DNA from: Nitrososphaerales archaeon TH703
GTDB taxonomy: Archaea > Thermoproteota > Nitrososphaeria > Nitrososphaerales > Nitrososphaeraceae
Assembly: GCA_014523525.1 (NCBI GenBank)
Contig: JAATVL010000108.1
Span: 1-12,728 of the forward strand
Reading direction: 5' to 3'
Length of the DNA: 12,728 nt
Shown: positions 6,196-12,061 of the stretch, one piece after another
Numbering within the stretch: the stretch's first letter is position 1
How the letters are laid out: each line of letters opens with the position of its first letter
Translations under genes and position numbers: made by a program
The notes under the pieces: model-generated
Told to the model about the DNA's origin: nothing
Seen by the model: only the letters and a program-made list of their open reading frames with translations
The model's database searches: none

Positions 6196-7431
6196 TTGAA
6201 AGTTGTAAATGTAATTTTATTTGAAATTGGAATTTGCGCTCTTGAAGATACAAATTTAATTTACAGAAAGCAATTTTATAATCCGGAAATCGAATACTCT
6301 TCGATAATCCAAGGAGAAAAAAACTACATATCTGATTTAATTCCCAAATTAAGAAACTATGATCAGGTAAGGGTTAATAATAAGAATTTGATTGAAATTT
6401 TCCAGCAAGAAAATATTGATGTTAAACTGATGTCTGATTCTAGACAAGACGAGATAAATCAGAATAAACTGGATTTAATTATAAAATTTGGATTGTCTGA
6501 TGACAGAGATGAATTAGCTGGAATCCTACAAAAGTTTGCAATAAATCTTTCATCTATGAAAGTAAAAGAGACATCCGAAAAATTAGATCTGCATTTGGTT
6601 CAAGCAGTAAATACTTTGGATGAGATAGATGAAATAATAAACACAATAGGTACGCGAATTCGTGAATGGTATGGACTTCATTTCCCTGAATTGGACTATT
6701 TACTCCAGAATATTATTACTTATGCTAATATCGTAAGAGATGCAGGATCAAGAGAAAATATTACAAAAGAGCTACTGAGTCAATTAGAAGTACCTGAAAA
6801 GAAAATTGAATTAATTCAACAGGCAATTTCAAAAAGTCAAGGAGGAGACCTTACTGTTGAAAGTTCCGAATCTCTAAAAATTTTGGCTTCAGAAGTAATA
6901 AAGCTATCAGAATTAAGGACCAATCTTTCTAGCACAATTGAGAACTTGATGGAGATACTTGCTCCAAACTTGAAAAATATGCTCACTGCAATTATAGGTG
7001 CGAGATTAATTGCGAAGGCAGGTAGCCTACTGAGATTGGCACAGATGCCCTCAAGTACAATTCAGATAATTGGTGCAGAAAAAGCCCTGTTTCGAGCATT
7101 AAAAACAGGCACCAGGCCTCCAAAACATGGTTTATTATTTCAGCATCCTTCTGTCAACTCTGCTCCAAAATGGCAAAGAGGTAAAATTGCCCGTGCTTTA
7201 TCTTCAAAAATAGCTATTGCAGTTAGAATCGATGTTTACCGTAAGGGTGGATTGGATAATTCACTATTAGATAAATTAACTAAAAGAATTGAAATGATTC
7301 AAAAAATTTATCATGAACCTCCGAAAGGCAAAGAATCTTTCGACGATAAGAGCAGGTTCATGAAAGGATCAAAAAAATCTATGAAATTCAAGAGGAGAAA
7401 GATGCGTCATGAAAAACGTAGACGCCATTAG
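6196..7431 (+). CDS. nop5: Nop5 (Nop56/58-type) C/D box snoRNP core protein
   Basis: A 411-residue archaeal Nop5, the scaffold that holds L7Ae-bound box C/D guide RNA and fibrillarin in the 2'-O-methylation complex. The N-terminal fibrillarin-binding domain spans about 1-110. A coiled-coil/NOSIC region (about 120-250) includes LDLHLVQAVNTLDEID and TRIREWYGLHFPEL. The Nop domain (about 255-375) carries the hallmark GARLIAKAGSLLRLAQMPSS (269-288) and the RNP-contacting GTRPPKHGLLFQHP (305-318). The tail is very basic (KRRKMRHEKRRRH), as usual in archaea. The start is TTG, directly after an in-frame TAG. The next in-frame ATG is residue 121, which would destroy the fibrillarin-binding domain, while M-K-x-x matches where homologues begin. 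Its 3' end overlaps fibrillarin by 23 nt, so the two are translationally coupled. Confidence 0.95.
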   Translation: MKVVNVILFEIGICALEDTNLIYRKQFYNPEIEYSSIIQGEKNYISDLIPKLRNYDQVRVNNKNLIEIFQQENIDVKLMSDSRQDEINQNKLDLIIKFGLSDDRDELAGILQKFAINLSSMKVKETSEKLDLHLVQAVNTLDEIDEIINTIGTRIREWYGLHFPELDYLLQNIITYANIVRDAGSRENITKELLSQLEVPEKKIELIQQAISKSQGGDLTVESSESLKILASEVIKLSELRTNLSSTIENLMEILAPNLKNMLTAIIGARLIAKAGSLLRLAQMPSSTIQIIGAEKALFRALKTGTRPPKHGLLFQHPSVNSAPKWQRGKIARALSSKIAIAVRIDVYRKGGLDNSLLDKLTKRIEMIQKIYHEPPKGKESFDDKSRFMKGSKKSMKFKRRKMRHEKRRRH

Positions 7432-8083
7432 TTACGTTACTGTAAATGGTAAAGCGCATATAGCGACTGTGAATTTGTTGAAGGGTATCACTCTATATGG
7501 CGAAAAACTTATCTCCAGAAATGGAAGTGAATACAGAACGTGGGATCCATTTAGAAGTAAATTGGCTGCCGCATATATCAATGGACTAGAATTTGATTTC
7601 TGTAATGTAAAAAATATATTGTATCTTGGAGCGTCGACAGGAACTACTGTAAGTCACTTGTCCGACATAATAGGATATTCTGGTAAAGTCTTTGCTGTTG
7701 AATCCTCAACGAGAGTTGCAAGAGAGTTAATTTCAAACGTTTCGTCTAAAAGAACAAACGTTATACCTATAATTGAAGACGCAAGGAAACCAAGAAGTTA
7801 TTTTTCAATATACGATAAAATGGATCTCGTCTATTGTGATATTGCTCAACCTGATCAGACTACTATTGCAATCGATAATTGTAAAATATATCTTAAAGAA
7901 GGGAAGCCAATGCTTCTTGTTATTAAGACTAGAAGTATTGACGTTACAATGTCTCCTAAAAATGTAATCTCCCAAGAAATTAAGAAATTAGAAAGCCATT
8001 CGTTTGAAATTAAGCAAAAAATAGACCTTGCTCCGTTTGACAAGGATCACGCAATGATAAAAGCAATTTTTTGCTCAAGATAG
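7409..8083 (+). CDS. flpA: Fibrillarin-like rRNA/tRNA 2'-O-methyltransferase
   Basis: A 224-residue fibrillarin, the S-adenosylmethionine-dependent catalytic subunit of the archaeal C/D box RNP that methylates ribose 2'-OH groups at guide-RNA-chosen sites. The SAM-binding motif I is YLGASTGTTVSHLSD (72-86), motif II is VFAVESS (94-100) and YCDIAQPDQT is at 142-151. The putative catalytic set is Lys51 (RSKLAAA), Asp144, Lys173 (VIKTRS) and His214 (DHAMIKA). An R-T-W-D-P-F-R-S-K block (43-51) is standard for the family. Length is normal for archaeal FlpA. The ATG lies inside nop5, 23 nt before that gene ends, preceded by a purine-rich GAGGAGAAAG that is a plausible ribosome-binding site for an internal cistron. 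It is convergent with the RNase HII gene, with only 6 nt between the stop codons. Confidence 0.96.
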   Translation: MKNVDAISYVTVNGKAHIATVNLLKGITLYGEKLISRNGSEYRTWDPFRSKLAAAYINGLEFDFCNVKNILYLGASTGTTVSHLSDIIGYSGKVFAVESSTRVARELISNVSSKRTNVIPIIEDARKPRSYFSIYDKMDLVYCDIAQPDQTTIAIDNCKIYLKEGKPMLLVIKTRSIDVTMSPKNVISQEIKKLESHSFEIKQKIDLAPFDKDHAMIKAIFCSR

Positions 8084-8089
8084 TAAATA

Positions 8090-8722
8090 CTAAAGAGTAG
8101 TACATGAAACAATCATTTGGACAGGTTTCCATGATTTTCTTGCAAAAGGTGGAATTTCATTTTTTTGTCTAAACCATTCTTTTACAAATTTTATTGTTTT
8201 TTTATCAGAAGGATATCCACTTCCTACATCCCCATATTTGATTCGAATTTTACTTAGTTCAGAATCCCGGATTACCTTTGCAATAATGGAGGCGCCAGAT
8301 ACTACAACATTCAGTCTATCCGCATGATGCATAGAGACCAATTTTGTATTATTTTGTTTAAGAAAACTTTTAATGGTTCTTTGATATCTGGATGGATTTA
8401 CATCGCATGAATCTACATAGGTCTTGTCGGATTTCATATTTCTAATTGTAATTGCCATAGCTTCTGCTTCTAGAAGGTTTAGATTGTTTCTAAAAACGTG
8501 AAAATCAATGTCTTCAATGTTTATTCTACAAACACAAATTGATTCCGCAACGTTAATGACATGGCCAAAAAGAACTTGCCTTTTTTTTGGGCTAAGTAAT
8601 TTTGAATCTTTAATTCCTTTTTCAACCATTTCTGAAATTGATTTTTTGGCTACAGAAACACCTGCTACGATAATCGGCCCTAGCAAAGACCCTCTACCAG
8701 CTTCATCTATTCCACATATGAT
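8090..8722 (-). CDS. rnhB: Ribonuclease HII with a non-canonical start
   Basis: Archaeal type 2 RNase H, cutting RNA in RNA-DNA hybrids and at single ribonucleotides in DNA. The frame encodes the invariant GIDEAGRG (8713-8690, with the metal-binding Asp-Glu pair), YVDSCDVNP and HHADRLNVVVSGASIIAKVIRD, giving about 210 residues, a normal size. No ATG, GTG, TTG or CTG exists between the in-frame TGA at 8764-8762 and the motif. The first ordinary start (TTG 8686) lies after it and would give 198 residues without catalytic Asp and Glu. I therefore place the start at ATC 8722, which gives M-I-C-G-I-D-E. ATA at 8719 is almost as likely and is one base from ATG. A TATA-like GAATTAAAGG (8758-8749) sits 31-34 nt upstream of these codons. 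Sequence error or a decayed start cannot be excluded. Confidence 0.85.
   Translation of the reverse strand: MICGIDEAGRGSLLGPIIVAGVSVAKKSISEMVEKGIKDSKLLSPKKRQVLFGHVINVAESICVCRINIEDIDFHVFRNNLNLLEAEAMAITIRNMKSDKTYVDSCDVNPSRYQRTIKSFLKQNNTKLVSMHHADRLNVVVSGASIIAKVIRDSELSKIRIKYGDVGSGYPSDKKTIKFVKEWFRQKNEIPPFARKSWKPVQMIVSCTTL
8160..8203 (+). terminator. Candidate U-tract termination region for nop5-fibrillarin
   Basis: Two runs of seven T (8160-8166 and 8197-8203) follow the fibrillarin stop codon by 77-120 nt, on the antisense side of the RNase HII gene. Archaeal RNA polymerase terminates at oligo-U tracts without a needed hairpin, so these are reasonable but unproven terminators. Confidence 0.3.
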
Positions 8723-8748
8723 GTTCTGATTACGAGTGAACTCTAATC

Positions 8749-8758
8749 CCTTTAATTC
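8749..8758 (-). promoter_or_regulatory. TATA-like box for RNase HII
   Basis: Read on the minus strand, GAATTAAAGG is centred 31 nt before ATC 8722 and 34 nt before ATA 8719. This predicts a transcript beginning near 8727, with little or no leader. Confidence 0.4.
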
Positions 8759-8805
8759 AAATCAATATACGTTTGATATTTTATCCTTATCCCTTCGGGA
8801 ATCAT

Positions 8806-8815
8806 GATATATTAG
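8806..8815 (+). promoter_or_regulatory. TATA-like box for trm1
   Basis: GATATATTAG is centred about 37 nt before the TTG at 8847, predicting transcription from about 8837 and a leader of about 10 nt. A short TCCC-TTC-GGGA stem at 8790-8800 lies just upstream; it is too small to call a regulatory structure. Confidence 0.4.
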
Positions 8816-8846
8816 GAACGAAAAGTTATCTTACTACCTGCTAGGA

Positions 8847-10019
8847 TTGAAATATGATGTCTCAAGTACCAAAGAAGGAAAAACACTACTTCTAGTTCCA
8901 AGTTTCTCACTTTCTGAAAACGTACCTCCAAAAAACCCTGCTTTTTTCAATCCGAACGCCAAGTGGAACAGAGATATTTCCATATTAGCATACAAAATAC
9001 AAGCCTCTTCAAAAAACAATAGGACCTTTGCTGATTCAATCTGTGGCGTCGGAGCAAGAGGTCTTAGAACTGCGGTTGAAGTCCCAAAAATAGAGACAAT
9101 TTATTTAAACGATCTAAATCCGATTGCTATAGATCTTGCCAAAGAAAGTGCAAAATTGAATCAGGTACAAGACAAGTGCAATTTCGATACTAATGATGTG
9201 TGCAAATTCCTAAACTTTCAGGAACGCGATTTCCGAAAGTTTGATATTGTAGATCTTGACCCATTTGGTAGTCCATCACCTTATGTAGATTGTGTTTTGC
9301 GCTCAGTAAGTAATCGTGGATTGATATCAATTACAGCAACAGATACTGCAGTATTATGCGGTGTTTATCCAAATGTATGTTACAGAAAGTACTATGGATT
9401 CCCCTTAAGAACTGAGTATTCTAATGAAATTGGAATAAGGATTTTGGTCTCTTTTATAGCACTAAATGCCTCACGATTTGATTTATCCATTGTTCCATAT
9501 TTCTGTCACAGTAATCTTCATTACCTGAGAGTATATCTAAAGGTAATATTTGGTAACTTACTTGCAAACTCTGTTTCGTCAAAAATAGGGTTTCTTAAAC
9601 ATTGTCAGAACTGTAAACATCGTAAGGTTGAGCATCTCAAAGAACAAAATTTAGTTTGCGAAATATGTGGGACAAAATGTAATTTAGCTGGACCACTTTG
9701 GATAGATGGCCTTTTTGATTCTGAGTTTGTAGGTGCAATGCTAAATGAATTGAAAAATAATGGATATTATTCATCATCTGCAAATGATTATAATAAGTTG
9801 CTAAAAGTGATGCAAACCTGCGTTAACGAGCTAGCATATCCGTCATATTTTGAAACAGACACTATCGCGTCTATGGCAAAAAAAAGCTCCGTTTCATTGG
9901 AAAGAGTAGTTAGCACTCTGTCTTGTAATGGATTTAACGTGTCCAAAACAATTATGAATGACAAGGGATTCAAAACTAACGCATCTCCAAAGGAAATAAT
10001 TAATCTCCTTTACGAATAA
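8847..10019 (+). CDS. trm1: tRNA (guanine-26-N2)-dimethyltransferase Trm1
   Basis: A 390-residue Trm1, which uses S-adenosylmethionine to make m2G/m2,2G at G26 of tRNAs in the cytosol. Diagnostic blocks are FFNPNAKWNRDIS (33-45), the SAM motif FADSICGVGARGLR (61-74), YLNDLNP (86-92), the catalytic DLDPFGSP (136-143, Asp138) and TATDTAVLCGVYP (163-175). The C-terminal half carries a zinc site, Cys253-x2-Cys256 and Cys271-x2-Cys274 (with a further Cys278), inserted before AGPLWIDG as in several archaeal and eukaryotic Trm1 proteins. Length is typical for archaea. The start is TTG 8847: an in-frame TGA lies 14 codons upstream and no ATG or GTG is available, and the predicted N-terminus (KYDVSSTKEGKT) lines up with family members. 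It is divergent from RNase HII and convergent with the membrane protein gene at 10037. Confidence 0.95.
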   Translation: MKYDVSSTKEGKTLLLVPSFSLSENVPPKNPAFFNPNAKWNRDISILAYKIQASSKNNRTFADSICGVGARGLRTAVEVPKIETIYLNDLNPIAIDLAKESAKLNQVQDKCNFDTNDVCKFLNFQERDFRKFDIVDLDPFGSPSPYVDCVLRSVSNRGLISITATDTAVLCGVYPNVCYRKYYGFPLRTEYSNEIGIRILVSFIALNASRFDLSIVPYFCHSNLHYLRVYLKVIFGNLLANSVSSKIGFLKHCQNCKHRKVEHLKEQNLVCEICGTKCNLAGPLWIDGLFDSEFVGAMLNELKNNGYYSSSANDYNKLLKVMQTCVNELAYPSYFETDTIASMAKKSSVSLERVVSTLSCNGFNVSKTIMNDKGFKTNASPKEIINLLYE

Positions 10020-10036
10020 ATAGTAATTTATACCAA

Positions 10037-10768
10037 CTATGAAATTAACCAAATCAACGTTCCCAAGGCTATCAGGATTACTGCGCTAACGCCTCCACTT
10101 CTTTCCTGTAGTTCTTCCAGTTCATCATATATCTGCAACTTCTCTCTCATCTGTTTAGTTGCGTAATGGAAAAATGCAAGGCAGCTAGAATCGTCATATG
10201 TAATAGCCTGTTGATACTCTAACTCCCATTTATGCTCATCCAAATACTCTAATAATATTTGCTGAGATTCTGGTTTTACACCATCAAGTTTAACAGGCAA
10301 ATTATACTCAAGCCGTCTGCTAATGAGCATCTGCTCGAATTGACTTTCTATGGAACGCCAATCTGTCGGCGTCACCATCATCCTATTCTTTGCAAGCAAT
10401 AGAAGAGTTGATGCCCAAGATGACAAGAAGGCGTTCAGGTTCGTTGTTACGAGATCCATTGCCGAGGCAAACATCTGTCGCCCCGCCCCAATAGAAATGA
10501 ATACAGCAGCAATTACTATCATTACGTTTTGATCAATTTTGATTACAGTTACAATTAAAATTGCAATAACCGCAGACGATATGCCGATGGCGGCGGCGCT
10601 ATTTTTAAAGTAGTTAGTCGGCTGTCTAATTAACTTGATATTGTACTCTGTTCCTGATTTTGTTCGTTTGCGAACAAGAAATATGAATAGAGCATTGACA
10701 GATAGCAAGTTAACAAGGTGCTTTACCATCTCTTTCATGATGAAAGTTACTCCGCCAGCATTTTGCAC
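10037..10768 (-). CDS. Multi-pass membrane protein of unknown function
   Basis: A 243-residue protein with four likely membrane helices: about 17-33, 57-77, 81-98 and a last one at 227-242 that ends only one residue before the stop. Between the third and fourth helices is a roughly 125-residue soluble, charged domain rich in Glu, Gln and Leu (about 135-222: WRSIESQFEQML, ILLEYLDEHKWELEYQQA, QMREKLQIYDELEELQERSGG), predicted to be helical and possibly coiled-coil before the final helix. I do not recognise the family. The start is taken as GTG 10768 because a TATA-like CTTTTAAGTA sits 29 nt upstream; ATG 10738 (Met11) is the alternative and keeps all helices. It shares its strand with the cysteine hydrolase but is 142 nt downstream with its own promoter, so the two are probably separate units. 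Confidence 0.75.
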   Translation of the reverse strand: MQNAGGVTFIMKEMVKHLVNLLSVNALFIFLVRKRTKSGTEYNIKLIRQPTNYFKNSAAAIGISSAVIAILIVTVIKIDQNVMIVIAAVFISIGAGRQMFASAMDLVTTNLNAFLSSWASTLLLLAKNRMMVTPTDWRSIESQFEQMLISRRLEYNLPVKLDGVKPESQQILLEYLDEHKWELEYQQAITYDDSSCLAFFHYATKQMREKLQIYDELEELQERSGGVSAVILIALGTLIWLIS

Positions 10769-10792
10769 GATGACTTATTTTGACCGACTCAC

Positions 10793-10802
10793 TACTTAAA
10801 AG
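10793..10802 (-). promoter_or_regulatory. TATA box for the membrane protein gene
   Basis: Read on the minus strand, CTTTTAAGTA is centred 29 nt before GTG 10768, supporting that codon as a leaderless start. Confidence 0.45.
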
Positions 10803-10910
10803 ATGTTGTATGTAAGCTAATTACCGTACCGTCACAATATGTTTAAGCTTTGCTATGCTATGTTGTTATTAATTTGGGCCACGTAATGGTGTTGATAACA
10901 CTAACCTTTT

Positions 10911-11669
10911 CTAAAGCACAGTTTCCTCAGCGGCAAATTTCCTAGGGTCTAATAAATTCATTTCCTCCAAAAAGGCTTCGACTTGTTCTTTTGGCATAGT
11001 TCGCACATCTATTTCACCTTTTCGTATCTTATCTAGTTTCCCGATCGCTGTTTTAAAGCGTTCAGTATCCATTACTAATCCATAGTAATCTCTTACCCTT
11101 TCTAGAGTTGTTTCGTAGTGTCTCTTATCACCGGATGCTGTAGCATCAGATATTATCGCAACATCGTAGCCTATGTTAAATCCCTCCCTTAATGAAGTCT
11201 CTACACAAATTGAAGTATCAATTCCAGTAAATACTAACAAATTAATGCCTTGGCTCTGAAGCCAAATCCGGAATTCTGTATCTTGGAAAGCAGAATCTCT
11301 CCGTTTGATAACTACCGGATCTCTCTCTTTAGGTTTTAGTTCATCGATTGTTACTCCATCCCAAGTACCTCTAATACAAATGGGTACTTTCAATCTCTCC
11401 TGTCTTGATTTCGGTAGGATATTGTGGATGTTTGTAAGTATATCAATACCACTACTCTCCTTCACTGCCTCGGTGTAAAATACAGGAATACCCATAGTCC
11501 TGCAGAATTCAATTAAGTCTTTAAGCTTTGGAATAATCTCCCTGTAAAGGGCGGTATTCATCCCTATTTTATCATAGGATCCTCCCTTAGCCACAAAACC
11601 GTTCTGCATATCTACAACAATTAGCGCCGGTGTGACGGTACGACCTGAAGGAAAAGTGACCTTGAACAT
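10911..11669 (-). CDS. Cysteine hydrolase, isochorismatase / N-carbamoylsarcosine amidase superfamily
   Basis: A 252-residue cytosolic amidohydrolase of the isochorismatase-like fold. The Asp-Lys-Cys triad is visible: Asp20 in ALIVVDMQNGF, Lys122 in VVIKRRDSAFQDT and the nucleophile Cys155 in TGIDTSICVETS. The Gly-Ile-Asp-Thr stretch before the cysteine fits the usual cis-peptide turn. The 33-residue Lys-to-Cys spacing matches, as I recall, N-carbamoylsarcosine amidase and biuret hydrolase rather than nicotinamidase, where it is longer. A ureido or carbamoyl compound is therefore a reasonable substrate guess, with ammonia as product; isochorismate itself is unlikely in an archaeon. The C-terminal 45 residues (KIRKGEIDVRTMPKEQVEAF and following) extend beyond the minimal fold. 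ATG 11669 is supported by a TATA box 26 nt upstream. Confidence 0.88.
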   Translation of the reverse strand: MFKVTFPSGRTVTPALIVVDMQNGFVAKGGSYDKIGMNTALYREIIPKLKDLIEFCRTMGIPVFYTEAVKESSGIDILTNIHNILPKSRQERLKVPICIRGTWDGVTIDELKPKERDPVVIKRRDSAFQDTEFRIWLQSQGINLLVFTGIDTSICVETSLREGFNIGYDVAIISDATASGDKRHYETTLERVRDYYGLVMDTERFKTAIGKLDKIRKGEIDVRTMPKEQVEAFLEEMNLLDPRKFAAEETVL

Positions 11670-11690
11670 TCTTCACACTACTAAATATTC

Positions 11691-11700
11691 GCTTAAAGAT
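11691..11700 (-). promoter_or_regulatory. TATA box for the cysteine hydrolase gene
   Basis: Read on the minus strand, ATCTTTAAGC is centred 26 nt before ATG 11669, predicting a leaderless mRNA. Confidence 0.5.
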
Positions 11701-11710
11701 AAATGTTTAG

Positions 11711-11894
11711 CTATAGATATCTTAGATCAAAACACTTATTCTTATTTATCGGATGTGCGCCGAGTTTCGGCATTAGTGGAGTGAGCGCCTTTGACAATAT
11801 GAAACCTGTTACCGCCCCGATGACAATGACTGTCAAAAGATTGGTTTGTCCTCCAAAGAGTCCTAAGGAGAGTAACAGTAGAGATGACCTTCAA
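11711..11894 (-). pseudogene. Candidate small membrane-protein gene with a +1 frame shift
   Basis: On the minus strand a frame starting at TTG 11894 reads MKVISTVTLL. At 11867-11862 the sequence is CTT-AGG; skipping one base there enters another frame that continues GLFGGQTNLLTVIVIGAV and TGFILSKALTPLMPKLG to a TAG at 11713-11711. The joined product is 60 residues, with one long hydrophobic segment (about residues 3-38) and a short polar tail. Neither frame alone makes sense: the second is preceded by a stop and has no ATG or GTG, and the first turns polar and unlike a protein domain after the shift. A TATA-like GAATAAAATC (11926-11917) lies 28 nt before the TTG. It may be a young pseudogene, a sequencing indel, or a real +1 frameshift gene. 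The family is not recognised. Confidence 0.4.
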
Positions 11895-12061
11895 AGATCT
11901 GAAGAAAATCGTATATGATTTTATTCGTTATCCTCATATTTTTTAATATATTGGTTATTGTAATTTGATGTAAAATAGTAACGTCTCCATTTAAAACGTG
12001 CTACTAACAATAATTACCCATAATCAATATTAGCTACTGCGGAATTAAGACTTATATACAT

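Larger units (their letters stand above)
11670..12061. other. 392-nt intergenic region between divergent genes
   Basis: It separates the minus-strand cysteine hydrolase from the second ilvD. It holds the hydrolase promoter (11691-11700), the candidate frameshifted small gene (11711-11894) with its TATA-like box, and an AT-rich stretch (about 11930-12061) that must contain the ilvD2 promoter. The best placed candidate there is AATATTAG around 12027-12033, about 32 nt before the ATG; it is weak. A 24-codon ATG frame on the minus strand (11937 downward) looks like chance. No tRNA or structured RNA is evident. Confidence 0.5.

Noticed and set aside
10824..10834. GTGACGGTACG shared in opposite orientation with 11632-11642
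   Set aside because: An 11-base match is expected many times by chance in a window of this size, and one copy is inside a coding region.
10887..10903. Seven-pair hairpin (GTGTT-GAT-AACAC core) after the cysteine hydrolase stop codon
   Set aside because: It is short, with no T-run following on the minus strand, so it is not convincing as a terminator.
11703..11918. 71-codon plus-strand ATG frame between the cysteine hydrolase and ilvD2
   Set aside because: Its product has no domain-like pattern, and it is antisense to the hydrophobic minus-strand frames, which look more protein-like.
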